This document shows, piece by piece, positions 1-8,785 of a stretch of 64,000 nt of DNA. Source of the DNA: Streptomyces xanthophaeus (lineage in GTDB: Bacteria; Actinomycetota; Actinomycetes; Streptomycetales; Streptomycetaceae); assembly GCF_000725805.1 (NCBI RefSeq), contig NZ_JOFT01000026.1, forward strand, positions 62,001 through 126,000, in the 5' to 3' direction. The notes beneath the pieces are model-generated. The model saw nothing but the letters and a program-made list of their open reading frames with translations, did not search any database and was not told where the DNA came from. Position 1 is the stretch's first letter. The number at the start of each line of letters is the position of its first letter. Made by a program: the position numbers and the translations under genes.

Positions 1-582
1 GACGTACGCACCGCCGACCGGCCACCACCAGCGCCGCGCACGGTCCGGGAACACCACGACGGCGACGACGAACATCAAGGTCACCGCGCTGAACACCTGG
101 CCCGAGGGGAACGAGCCGTCGTTGACCAGGACCCACGGGTACGGCGGACGGGGCCGGTCCGCCAGCTGCTTGAGGGGCAGCACGACCAGCACGTTGGTGA
201 CGACGCAGGCACAGAAGACGAACAGCCCGGAGCGCCAGCGCCCGTAGACGCAGAGGCAGCCGATCAGGGCCAGGGGCAGCACCAGACCGAAGGGGCCGCC
301 GAGCCGGTCGAGGACGGTGGCGAAGCCTTCGGTGAACCCGCCGCCCGCCCCCTCCCCGGCCGGCCCGTTGACGCCGGCCGCCCAGCGGTCGTCGAGACCC
401 TGGAAGAACGGGCGGTCCTCGATGCGCAACAGCAGGGCGGCCAGCAGCGACACGAACAGGAGGGTCAACCCGCAGGCGAGCGCCCCGCGGGGAGGGGGCG
501 CCGGCACCTGGTTCCGCGGCGGCGGCACGGGCCGGGCCGGGGGCGGGGGCGGGGGCGGGGAGGACGAGGGGAAGTGCTGCAT
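1..582 (-). CDS. PAP2-family membrane phosphatase, 3' end outside window
   Basis: This open frame has no stop before the window edge, so the gene is partial. It starts at ATG 582-580, preceded by GAAAGG. A proline-rich N-terminus (about residues 9-33) is followed by hydrophobic segments near residues 35-52, 97-113 and 118-137. The PAP2 first motif K-x6-R-P is present (K138, R145-P146), followed by a PSG motif at 159-161. In the family this enzyme dephosphorylates lipid phosphates (phosphatidate or undecaprenyl pyrophosphate) at the membrane. Oddity: the usual PSGH reads PSGQ (Q162), losing the histidine expected to act as general acid. The third motif (SRx5H) would lie beyond position 1. The family call is firm; activity is uncertain. 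Confidence 0.85.
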   Translation of the reverse strand, partial: MQHFPSSSPPPPPPPARPVPPPRNQVPAPPPRGALACGLTLLFVSLLAALLLRIEDRPFFQGLDDRWAAGVNGPAGEGAGGGFTEGFATVLDRLGGPFGLVLPLALIGCLCVYGRWRSGLFVFCACVVTNVLVVLPLKQLADRPRPPYPWVLVNDGSFPSGQVFSAVTLMFVVAVVVFPDRARRWWWPVGGAYV

Positions 583-754
583 GGCGGGCCTTTCACGGTC
601 AGCTGCCCGGGCGGGGGCGCGGGGGCAGTCACGGGAGCGGCAAGGCAGGGCGGAGCGAGGCGGGGCGAGCCGGAGCAGGGCAGGGCGAGGCAGGGGACGA
701 GGGCGCAGGACAGGGGAGCCGGACCCGCATACCGGCATACGGAGACGCACCGGT

Positions 755-786
<32 letters not shown>

Positions 787-1148
787 CGAGCGTGACCCCG
801 GCAGGAACGCCCAGCGCCGTGCGCACGGGGCGGCGCAGCCGGAAGCGTGGAACCGGGGGACGGCGTGCGCAGATGCGGCTGCGGCCGGAGCCGGGACACC
901 AGCCCCGGACCACTTGCGGCCCCACACGCTCCGCGGCTCGTCGCGGTGCGGCACGGAGTATTGCGGATGCGTGACCGCCGCCACAAGAGCAAGAGGATTT
1001 TCGGCACGACCGGCCCGTCCCGAGGCCTGGATCCATTGGTTACACGTCATGGCATCGGTGATCTCCGGACGGTCACGATCTGCACAACGTCGGCCCGCCA
1101 GGCCTGGCGGCGGCCGGAAATGGGTGCTACACAGTGTCCAGCGCCTTT

Positions 1149-1163
1149 GGTGACACGTGTAAC
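1149..1163. promoter_or_regulatory. Near-palindromic candidate operator upstream of MFS gene
   Basis: GTGACACGTGTAAC contains the perfect 8-bp palindrome ACACGTGT (1153-1160) with near-symmetric flanks. The related string GGTTACACGT occurs in the opposite orientation at 1038-1047. Paired sites upstream of an exporter gene are consistent with local regulator binding, but no regulator gene is adjacent, so this is inference only. Confidence 0.3.
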
Positions 1164-1310
1164 AACATCACGTAAACCCCGTTACCGGCCCGCGGCTCCC
1201 GGCACCCCCCGTGCCCCGCTGCCCGCCGCCCCGCCGCCCCCGTGCGGTACCCCTCCCCCACGCTCGACCGCTGCTCGCCACCTCCCCGCACCGTCCCCCG
1301 AGGAGTCGTC

Positions 1311-2564
1311 ATGGCTACGAACGAACTCGCCGGCCCGCTCACCACCGAAGCCGCGGAACCACCGCGCCAGCGCGGGCTGATGCCCCTGCTGCTGGTCGCC
1401 AACTCCGCCATGATGGCGGTCTACATGGGTGTGGGTTCCGTCCTGCTGCCCACCCAGATCGCCGCGATCGCCCCCGACGACAAGGTCGCCGTCCTGGGCC
1501 TGATCGGCGGCATCAGCGCCCTCTTCGCGACCGCCTTCAACCCGATCGCCGGCGCTCTCTCCGACCGCAGCGGCCGCCGCAACCCCTGGGTCCTGGGCGG
1601 CGCGCTCGCCTCGTTCGCCGGGCTCGCGCTGCTCGGGAACGTGACCACCGCCCTGCTCGTGGGCATCGGCTGGTGCCTGGTCCAGGCGACCATGAACGTC
1701 TACCAGGCCGCCGTCACCGCCATCGTGCCCGACCGGGTGCCCGCCGTACGCCGCGGCACCGCGTCCGCGCTCGTGGGACTGGGGCTGCCGATCGGCGGCA
1801 CGGTCGGCGTCCTCGTCGCCTCCCAGACCGCCGAGCACCTGCGCACCGGCTACCTGGTCTTCGGCGCGATCATCGCCGCCGCCGCCCTGTTGCTCACGAG
1901 CTTCTGCCGCGACATCCCGCGCACCGAGGCGCAGACCCCCGCACCGGCCGTCCCCAAGCGGGCGCAGCTGGCCGCCTTCCTCTCCGCCCTCGCCAACCAC
2001 GACTTCCGGTGGGCCTTCATCGGCCGGGCCCTGATGGTCCTCGGCTACTTCTCCGTCGTCGGCTACCAGCTGTACATCCTCGACGACCACATCGCGCTGC
2101 CCGCCGGGATGACGCCGCCCGCGGCGATGGCCGTGCTCACCCCGGTGTCGATGGCCGCGATGGCCGTCTCCACCGTCCTCGGCGGGCTGCTGTCCGACCG
2201 GCTCGACCGCCGCAAGGTGTTCGTCGGCGTGTCCGCCGCGCTGGCCGGCCTCGTCATGGCGGTCCCGGTCATCAGCCCGACCTGGACCGGCATGCTCGTC
2301 TTCAGCGCGCTCAACGGCCTCGCCTTCGGCTGCTTCATGGCCGTCGACACCGCCCTGGTCACCCTGGTCCTGCCGCGCGCCGAGGACGCGGCACGCGACA
2401 TGGGCGTCCTCAACATCGCGAACGCCGGGCCGCAGATCATCGCGCCGTTCGTGGCCTCGGCGGTCGTCACCGCCCTGGGCGGTTACACCCCGCTGTTCCT
2501 CGTCGGCGGGGCCCTGTCCCTGATCGGCGCCCTCGCGATCCTCCCGATCCGCAGCGTGCGCTGA
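1311..2564 (+). CDS. MFS transporter
   Basis: A 417-residue protein with many hydrophobic segments in the 12-helix Major Facilitator layout. A cytoplasmic-loop motif of the D-R-S-G-R-R-N type follows the second helix (around residues 84-92), and a second, D-R-L-D-R-R, lies in the matching loop of the C-terminal half. It probably exports or imports a small molecule by proton antiport or symport; the substrate cannot be read. ATG 1311 is chosen because GAGGAG sits about 7 bases upstream; the in-frame start at 1242 lacks such a site. The gene is followed by a hairpin and then by secreted hydrolase genes with their own ribosome sites, so it may be monocistronic. Confidence 0.88.
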   Translation: MATNELAGPLTTEAAEPPRQRGLMPLLLVANSAMMAVYMGVGSVLLPTQIAAIAPDDKVAVLGLIGGISALFATAFNPIAGALSDRSGRRNPWVLGGALASFAGLALLGNVTTALLVGIGWCLVQATMNVYQAAVTAIVPDRVPAVRRGTASALVGLGLPIGGTVGVLVASQTAEHLRTGYLVFGAIIAAAALLLTSFCRDIPRTEAQTPAPAVPKRAQLAAFLSALANHDFRWAFIGRALMVLGYFSVVGYQLYILDDHIALPAGMTPPAAMAVLTPVSMAAMAVSTVLGGLLSDRLDRRKVFVGVSAALAGLVMAVPVISPTWTGMLVFSALNGLAFGCFMAVDTALVTLVLPRAEDAARDMGVLNIANAGPQIIAPFVASAVVTALGGYTPLFLVGGALSLIGALAILPIRSVR

Positions 2565-2605
2565 CCCCCGCCCGGCCCGCCCACGGGAGCGGGCCGCTCC
2601 GCACT

Positions 2606-2640
2606 CCGGCGGGCGCGCGCCGAGGGTCGCCGCCCGCCGG
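2606..2640 (+). terminator. Hairpin after MFS gene
   Basis: A perfect 10-bp inverted repeat (CCGGCGGGCG at 2606-2615 and its complement at 2631-2640) with a 15-base loop lies 42 bases after the MFS stop. There is no T-tract, which is usual for actinobacterial terminators. Confidence 0.5.
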
Positions 2641-2703
2641 TCCCTGTCCTCACCACCCTCGTCACCCTCGCTTCCACGCCCTCCCTCTCCGAAGGAGCAC
2701 TCT

Positions 2704-3609
2704 GTGAGACGCACGCGAGTTCTGCCGCTGGCCGCCCTGGTGCTGTGCGCGCCGGCCCTGGCGGGTACGGCGCCTGCCACCGCCGCACCGCAGGCCGCGC
2801 CCCCCGGCCCGCTGCGGATCCTGCTCACCAACGACGACGGCTACAACGCGCCGGGCATCCGCAAGGCGTACGAGCGCCTGACGGCCGCCGGGCACGACGT
2901 CACGATCGTCGCCCCGCTCACGAACCAGAGCGGCACCGGCACGAAGATGATGAACGCCCCGACCGTCACGGTGAAGCACCCCGAGCCGAAGGTGTGGGCC
3001 GTGGACGGCACCCCCGGTGACTCGGTGGCCTTCGGACTGGCCGAGGTGTTCGCGGACCGGGCGCCCGACCTGGTGGTCTCGGGTACGAACTTCGGCCCGA
3101 ACGTCGCCGGGCTCGCCACCCACTCGGGCACCGTCGGCGGCGCCGTCACCGCGCTGGAGTCCGGGGTGCCGGCCATCGCGCTGAGCACCGGCGGGCTGAG
3201 CGCGCCCGACCCCGTCACCACCGTCAACGCGATGGTGCCCACGATGGAATTCACCGTGAAGCTGATCGACCGGCTGCGCAGCCGGGCGCGGTCCGGACCG
3301 CTGCTGCCCAAGGGCGTGGGCCTGAACGTCAACCACCCCGTCGTCGGCGCGGACGGCAAGGGCACGGCCGCCGGTGTGGCCACGACGTTCCAGGACCCGC
3401 AGAACTTCCTGGAGGCGGACTTCACCGACTCGGGCGACGGCACCTGGAAGGTGTCCGTCAAGGTGGCGCTGAAGCCCGCCGCCAAGGGCGGTGACCTGGA
3501 GGCCGTGGCCGCGGGCAAGATCGCCGTCAGCCCGATGAACTCCGACTGGAACACCGGTCCGGCGGACCGCGCCACGGCCGCCGCCCTGCTCGCCGGGCTC
3601 CGCCCGTAA
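2704..3609 (+). CDS. Secreted SurE-family 5'/3'-nucleotidase
   Basis: 301 residues starting at GTG 2704, preceded by AAGGAG. Residues 1-28 form a Sec signal peptide (RR, hydrophobic core, A-x-A cleavage region). The mature part begins with the SurE signature LLTNDDGYNAPGI (about 40-52), whose two aspartates bind the metal. It also carries SGTNFGPN (about 121-128) and a THSGTVGGA segment matching the family's second metal and phosphate site. SurE enzymes dephosphorylate nucleoside monophosphates. The usual SurE is cytosolic, so this secreted form may scavenge phosphate or nucleosides outside the cell. The carboxylesterase gene follows after 40 bases and may be co-transcribed. Confidence 0.88.
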   Translation: MRRTRVLPLAALVLCAPALAGTAPATAAPQAAPPGPLRILLTNDDGYNAPGIRKAYERLTAAGHDVTIVAPLTNQSGTGTKMMNAPTVTVKHPEPKVWAVDGTPGDSVAFGLAEVFADRAPDLVVSGTNFGPNVAGLATHSGTVGGAVTALESGVPAIALSTGGLSAPDPVTTVNAMVPTMEFTVKLIDRLRSRARSGPLLPKGVGLNVNHPVVGADGKGTAAGVATTFQDPQNFLEADFTDSGDGTWKVSVKVALKPAAKGGDLEAVAAGKIAVSPMNSDWNTGPADRATAAALLAGLRP

Positions 3610-3649
3610 CCACCCCCCGGCGGGACCACCACTTCAGGAGGACGGACGC

Positions 3650-5265
3650 ATGAAGAGGTCCTGGCGGCGGCTGATCCGGCCCGCTGCGGCACGACCCCTG
3701 CTCGGCACGGCCCTCGCCCTGACGGCCCTGCTCGCCTCGGCGGTCCCCGCGACCGCCCTGCCGGGCGGCGGTCCGCGCCCGGTGGTCACCGTTGCGCAGG
3801 GAAGCCTGCGCGGGCAGGACCGGGGCGGGGCGCAGGAGTTCCTCGGCATCCCGTACGCCGCTCCGCCGGTCGGTGCGGCCCGGCTGCGGGCTCCGCAGGC
3901 GCCGGCCCGGTGGCCCGGGGTGCGGGATGCGGTCCGGCAGGCTCCCGCGTGCCTGCAGTTCTCCCCGTTCGGGCTGAAGGACCCGGCGGCGGTCAGCGAG
4001 GACTGCCTGTACCTGGACGTGTACCGGCCCCGGGGGGCCCGCCCCGGAGCCCGCTGCCGGTGACCGTCTGGATGCACGGGGGTGCGTACAGCCAGGGCAC
4101 GGGGACGCAGTTCGGCGGCCGGACCATGGCCGATCTCACGCAGAGCGTCGTGGTCAGCATCAACTACCGGCTGGGGCAGCTCGGTTATCTGGGGCTGTCC
4201 GAGCTGGCCGCCCAGGACGGCCGCCGGTCGGGCTCGTTCGGGCTGATGGACCAGATCGAGGCGCTGCGCTGGACGCGGCAGAACATCGGCGCGTTCGGGG
4301 GGAACCCGGCGAGCGTCACGGTGTCCGGGCAGTCCGCGGGCAGTGGTTCCGTCTGTGCGCTGCTCGCCGCGCCGTCGGCCGCCGGGCTGTTCCACCGGGC
4401 CGTGCTGCAGAGCGGTCCGTGCACGCTGCTGGGCACGCCCGACGCCGCGCGGGCGGAGGCGGAGGCCCGGGCCTTCGCCGACCGGGCGGGGTGCGAGGGT
4501 CCGGCGGGGGTGGCGCAGTGCCTGCGCGCCGCCTCGGGGGCGGCGCTGGTGGAGGCGGCCCGTACGCTGCCCACCTCGGGCCCGGCCTCGGGCGACGGGC
4601 TGCTGCCGGTCGCTCCGGCGCGGGCCATCGGGAGCGGCGCCTGGAACAAGGTGCCGGTCCTGATCGGGAGCACCCGTGCCGAGGCCCGTCTCTTCGTCGC
4701 GCTGTCGCAGCCGTACCTGACGGCGGAGCAGTACGCGGCGCAGGTCCTCGCCCAGTACGGGGCCGCGGGGCCGGAGGTCCTCGCACGGTATCCGGTGGCG
4801 GCGCACGGCTCGCCGTACCTGGCGCTGTCGGCCGTCATGACCGACTCCACGTTCGCCTGCCACACGGCGTGGACGGCGCGGACGTTCGCCGCGCAGGTCC
4901 CCACGTACGTGTACGAGTTCGACGACCCGAACTCGCCGACCCTCGCGGGGGCGCAGGTGCCGGGTCTGGACCAGTCCAACGCCCACAGCGCGGAGCTGGC
5001 CTACTTGCACGACTTCACCATGGGGGACCGCCCGCTGACCGCGGTGCAGGTGGGGCTGGCGACGGCGATGAAGCGTTACTGGGGTGCTTTCGCGCGCTCC
5101 GGCACCCCGGCCGTGCCGGGCCAGGCCGCATGGCCGGCGGCCCGGGCGGGTGTGGGCGGCGCGACCACGTTGGTGCTCGACCCGTCGGCGACGCGGACGA
5201 GCACCTCGTTCGAAGCGGACCACCAGTGCGCGTTCTGGGGCGCACAGCCGCCCCGGTCGCTCTGA
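3650..5265 (+). pseudogene. Secreted type-B carboxylesterase, split by a frameshift
   Basis: The first frame (3650-4063) gives a signal peptide and the N-terminal carboxylesterase region (GIPYAAPPVG, then SEDCLYLDVYRP). It then stops at 4061-4063. The remainder continues in another frame to 5265, starting at SPLPVTVWMHGGAY. That part has the oxyanion-hole HGG, the nucleophile elbow GQSAGS, a glutamate in STRAEARLF and a histidine in SNAHSAELAY, so all catalytic parts exist. The join falls at a run of six G (4032-4037), and one missing base explains it. Either a homopolymer sequencing error or a recent inactivating deletion is possible. The start has CAGGAGG upstream. The family hydrolyses carboxylic esters; the substrate is unknown. 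Confidence 0.82.
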
Positions 5266-5284
5266 CCGGCGGCGCCGGTCGACA

Positions 5285-5349
5285 CCCCGGTGCGGGAGGG
5301 GGAGGATGGAACGGACGGGTACGTTCCGCCCCTGCTCCCGCACCCGGGG
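5285..5349 (+). terminator. Long imperfect hairpin after esterase
   Basis: GTGCGGGAG (5290-5298) pairs with CTCCCGCAC (5335-5343). The pairing extends outward through CCCC/GGGG with a one-base bulge, and a second inner stem GGAACG/CGTTCC is nested in the loop. It lies just after the esterase stop and before the next ribosome site, so it probably ends transcription. Confidence 0.45.
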
Positions 5350-5428
5350 TCCGCACCCGGGACCCTCGCCCGGCGCGTCTCCCCCGGCTCACTCATACCG
5401 GCTCCCTCACGGGAGGAAGACAAAGACC

Positions 5429-5758
5429 ATGTACCGACACACACGTCTGCACCTGCTCGCCCCTCTCCTCGCCGGAGCCTTCCTCGTCGCTCCGGCCTCC
5501 CTGGCCGCGGCCCAGTCGGCGCCGGCCGCCGCCCCGACGGCCACCTGCTCCATCTCCGGCGTCTTCCCGGACGGGAAGGTCCACCTCTCCGGCGGCGGGT
5601 TCACGCCGGGCGCCGCCTTCCTGTCGTCTCCGACCGCCGCGGGAGGCCAGTTCCAGATCGAGGAGAACGGCGGGTTCAACCGTATGAACGTCGAGAACGC
5701 CAAGTACACCGTGACGCAGAACGGCGTGCACACCCAGTGCAGCGGCTTCGTCGAATGA
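5429..5758 (+). CDS. Small secreted protein, unknown function
   Basis: 109 residues from ATG 5429, with a strong GGGAGGAAG ribosome site. Residues 1-28 are a clear Sec signal peptide ending in A-A-A/A-Q. The mature part of about 80 residues has only two cysteines (in CSISG and QCSG), which could form one disulfide linking its ends, and a glycine-rich LSGGGFTPGA segment typical of a beta-sandwich turn. No enzymatic motif is seen. I do not recognise the family with certainty; short secreted proteins of this kind are common and mostly uncharacterised in Streptomyces. Confidence 0.75.
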   Translation: MYRHTRLHLLAPLLAGAFLVAPASLAAAQSAPAAAPTATCSISGVFPDGKVHLSGGGFTPGAAFLSSPTAAGGQFQIEENGGFNRMNVENAKYTVTQNGVHTQCSGFVE

Positions 5759-6125
5759 GCCGGTGAGCACGCGGCGCGGCCCGCGCTCGGACAGGTGACA
5801 CCGATGAACGATCATGAGGCTATGCGTCCACCTGGTGAGACGTCAAAGCGGCCGCCCTCGACGGGCGGGATCGCGCCATCGGGCCAGGATCAATAAATAG
5901 TTATGCACACAGCCGCATTGGCCGGATATCTTGGGTCAATTTGGTGACTGGGCTGCTGATGTTTCATCATCATGACTGCACGTCAGCTTTCGACGTGCGT
6001 CGAGGAGGCAGGCGGGGGCGCCGGGGGGTCCCCCGTTCCCACCGGTCGGTTCCCGCAGGCGAGTTCACGCTCCCGCGCCCCGCCGTGGCGCTCCCGGCCC
6101 GTTCCCGTCACCTAGGCAAAGGCCC
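5759..6125. other. Intergenic region with AT-richer promoter zone
   Basis: The stretch 5885-5985 is clearly AT-richer than its surroundings (CAATAAATAG, GATATCTTGG, TTTCATCATC) and probably contains the promoter of the LuxC/LuxE-type operon that starts at 6126. No confident -35/-10 pair or operator could be assigned. A short frame starting near 5959 lacks a ribosome site and runs into the next gene out of frame. Confidence 0.5.
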
Positions 6126-7409
6126 ATGTCCGCCCAGCAGCTCTCGGACCTCATACGTTTCGCCCGTCACAACTCACCCTTCTACCGGGACCTCTACGCG
6201 TCCCTGCCGCCGCACGCCGACCGCCTCACCGACCTGCCGGTGGTCGACCAGCAGGAGTTCTGGGCGGCCAACTCCCTGCACGACAGCCGCGTACTGACCG
6301 GCCCGCTCAGCGAAGCCACGGTCTACAAGACCGGAGGCACCACCGGGTCCCCCAAGTTCTCCGTCTACACCCGCGACGAGTGGCGCACGTTCGTCACCTC
6401 CTTCGGGCAGGGACTCGTGGACGCGGGCCTGCGGCCGGGGCACCGCGTCGCCGACCTCTTCTACGCCGGTGAGCTGTACGCCAGTTTTCTCTTCGTCCTC
6501 GACTCGCTCGCCCACGCACCCGTGGACAACGTCCGCCTGCCCATCGGCGGCGGCGCTCCGCTGGAGTCGACGATCCCCACCCTGCGCGACCTCGCCGCCG
6601 AGGTGGTGACCGGCACGCCCACGACCTTGTGCAGGCTCGCCGAACAGACGCTCTCCAGCGGTGTCCGGCTCGACTCGGTGGAACTGCTCCTCTTCGGCGG
6701 GGAGGCCCTCTTCGACGACCAACGACGCCTGCTGGCCGCCGCGTTCCCCCGCGCCGAGGTCCGTTCCGTCGGGTACGCCAGCGTGGACGCGGGTCTGCTC
6801 GGCCGTCCCGTGCCCGGCTCCGACGCCCGGGTGCACCGGGCCTTCACCCCGTACTCGGTCGTCGAGATCCTCGACGACTCCACCGGCGAACCCGTCACCG
6901 AGCCGGGACGGCCCGGCCGGGTCGTCGTCACCAGCCTCTTCCGCCGCCTCATGCCGATCATCCGCTACCCCGCGGGCGACCGGGCCGAGTGGACCGGCAC
7001 CGGACCCGGGCACTTCCGGATCCTCGGCCGCGCCGAGGAGGGCGTACGCGTGGGCCCCGTCTCCCTCTACACCCAGGACGCCCAGGACGCCGTGACCGCG
7101 GCGGACACCGCCGGGCACGTGGTCGGCACGCAGCTCGTCGTCCGCCGCTGGGACGGCCGCGACGGGCTCGTCCTGCGGCTGGCCACGGCCCCCGGCGACG
7201 ACGCCCCGGGCGCGGGCACCGAAGGCCGCGCCGCACTGGCGCAGGCCGTGATCACCGAACTGGAGACGGTACGGCCGCTGTATCCGGACAGTGTGCGCGC
7301 CGGTTTCGTGCACCCGCTGTCCGTGGAGTGGGCGCGCCACCGCGACCTCGCCGTCAACCCGCGTTCGGGCAAGCTCGTCCGGGTCCTCGACGAGAGGCCG
7401 ACCGCATGA
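6126..7409 (+). CDS. PaaK-like adenylate-forming enzyme
   Basis: 427 residues. The N-terminus (RFARHNSPFYRDLYA) and TGGTTGSPK (69-77) match the phenylacetate-CoA ligase (PaaK) branch of AMP-forming enzymes; the second motif is the ATP phosphate loop. Further PaaK-like features are LLFGGEAL and the RYPAGDRAEW segment near the end of the main domain. The protein would activate a carboxylic acid as an acyl-adenylate for CoA or protein transfer; the acid is unknown. It is the first gene of a five-gene operon, and its stop overlaps the next start (ATGA). A short AAAGG ribosome site precedes ATG 6126. A second PaaK-like domain occurs fused to LuxC at the operon's end. Confidence 0.85.
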   Translation: MSAQQLSDLIRFARHNSPFYRDLYASLPPHADRLTDLPVVDQQEFWAANSLHDSRVLTGPLSEATVYKTGGTTGSPKFSVYTRDEWRTFVTSFGQGLVDAGLRPGHRVADLFYAGELYASFLFVLDSLAHAPVDNVRLPIGGGAPLESTIPTLRDLAAEVVTGTPTTLCRLAEQTLSSGVRLDSVELLLFGGEALFDDQRRLLAAAFPRAEVRSVGYASVDAGLLGRPVPGSDARVHRAFTPYSVVEILDDSTGEPVTEPGRPGRVVVTSLFRRLMPIIRYPAGDRAEWTGTGPGHFRILGRAEEGVRVGPVSLYTQDAQDAVTAADTAGHVVGTQLVVRRWDGRDGLVLRLATAPGDDAPGAGTEGRAALAQAVITELETVRPLYPDSVRAGFVHPLSVEWARHRDLAVNPRSGKLVRVLDERPTA

Positions 7410-8785
7410 CCGCCCCGTCCGCGACCGCACCGGTGGCCGGGACCGGCCCCGAAGGCGGCCCCGAGGCAGTGCCCGGAGCAGGCTCGCGTGCCGTGGCCGG
7501 CCGGCGGCGCGCTCCGCTGGTCCTGCGCAACCGCGCCTTCGGCGCCGTGTGGCTCGGCCAGGTCCTCACCCAGGCCGCCGTGCGCATGTTCCAGGTCGGC
7601 GTGTCCTGGTGGATCGTCGCCCATGCCGTGCCGGACGCCCCCGGTCTGGCCTCCGGGCTGTTCATGGCCCTGTGCACGCTGCCCGCGGTCGCCCTGGCGC
7701 CCGTCGTGGCCTCGGCCGTCGCCCGGTACGCCCACCGTTCGGTCCTGCGCGGCGCCGCCGGCCTGGCCGGGGCCGCCGCGTGCGCGCTCGCGCTGTGGGC
7801 GCAGGGCGGGGGCCTGCCCGTGGCCGCCGTGTACGCCGCCGCCCTGGCCCTGGCCACCTGCCAGGCGTTCTTCGACCCCTGTCTGACCACCTCGGTGCCC
7901 GAGCTCGTCGACGACGGCGACATCGAGACCGCCACCGGCTTCGAGCTGTCCACCCAGTCCCTGGCCGGGCTCGGCGGAGCGCTGCTCGGCGCGCTGACCG
8001 TCGACCGTGCCGGTGTGGCCGGGCTGGCCGTCGGCTGCACGGCCGCCTACCTCGGCGCCGCCCTGCTCGTCTCCAGCGCCCGCTTCCGTACCGTCCCGTC
8101 CACGGCGCCCGTCGCGGACGCCACGGATGTCGTGGCCGCCGAGGCCGCCGAGGCCGCGCCCCGGCGGCGCCCGCTGCTGCGCATCCTCGGCGAACTGCCC
8201 TACGTACGGCGGATCCTGATCTGCTTCACCGCGGCGAACCTCTTCACCACCGCCGTGTTCGTCGTCATCCCCCTGTACACCCGCTCGGTCCTCCACGGCG
8301 GCGGCGGCACCGTGGCCCTGCTGGAGGCGGCCCTCGGCACCGGCGCGCTCGTCGGCGCCTTCACCGGAGCCCGCGTGCCCGGGCGGCCCACGGTCGCCGG
8401 CGCCTGGTGCCTGGGCCTGATGGCCCTCGCGCTCGCCCTGCCCGGGCTCCTCACGCAGCGGCTCGCCGTGGCGGGCTGCCTGGCCGTGGCCGGCTGGTGC
8501 GCCGGGGCGGTGAGCGTCCGCTTCGTGGCCCTCTTCCAGCGGCTGGTGCCGACCGCGGACAAGCCCGGTTTCTTCGCCGTGATGCAGGCCGTACTGGGCG
8601 CCTCCCTGCCGGTGGCCTCGCTGGTGTTCGGCTCCGCCGGTGACTTCCTCTCCCCGCAGACGCTGTGCCTGGTGCAGGGGATCGGCCTGCTGCCCGCCGC
8701 CTGCGCGCTGGCCCTGCTCGGCTCCCCCGCACCGGCGCCGGCCGATGCGGGCCCGGTCGCGCAAGCCCCCGGAGGTGCGTCGTGA
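7406..8785 (+). CDS. MFS transporter of the LuxC/LuxE-type operon
   Basis: 459 residues, translationally coupled to the upstream ligase (ATGA at 7406). After a flexible Pro/Gly/Ala-rich N-terminus of about 35 residues come many hydrophobic segments in the MFS pattern, beginning NRAFGAVWLGQVLTQAAVRMFQVGVSWW. The layout resembles EntS-like exporters. Its position inside the biosynthetic operon suggests it exports the pathway product or protects the producer. Its stop overlaps the GTG start of the following GNAT gene. Confidence 0.85.
   Translation: MTAPSATAPVAGTGPEGGPEAVPGAGSRAVAGRRRAPLVLRNRAFGAVWLGQVLTQAAVRMFQVGVSWWIVAHAVPDAPGLASGLFMALCTLPAVALAPVVASAVARYAHRSVLRGAAGLAGAAACALALWAQGGGLPVAAVYAAALALATCQAFFDPCLTTSVPELVDDGDIETATGFELSTQSLAGLGGALLGALTVDRAGVAGLAVGCTAAYLGAALLVSSARFRTVPSTAPVADATDVVAAEAAEAAPRRRPLLRILGELPYVRRILICFTAANLFTTAVFVVIPLYTRSVLHGGGGTVALLEAALGTGALVGAFTGARVPGRPTVAGAWCLGLMALALALPGLLTQRLAVAGCLAVAGWCAGAVSVRFVALFQRLVPTADKPGFFAVMQAVLGASLPVASLVFGSAGDFLSPQTLCLVQGIGLLPAACALALLGSPAPAPADAGPVAQAPGGAS

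Noticed and set aside
4032..4037. Programmed -1 frameshift in the carboxylesterase
   Set aside because: The codons at the site (CGG GGG GCC) do not form the usual X-XXY-YYZ slippery heptamer and no programmed shift is known in this enzyme family; a deletion or sequencing error is simpler.
5941..6297. 118-codon frame overlapping the first PaaK-like gene
   Set aside because: No ribosome site, Arg-rich composition, and it overlaps a well-supported gene in another frame.
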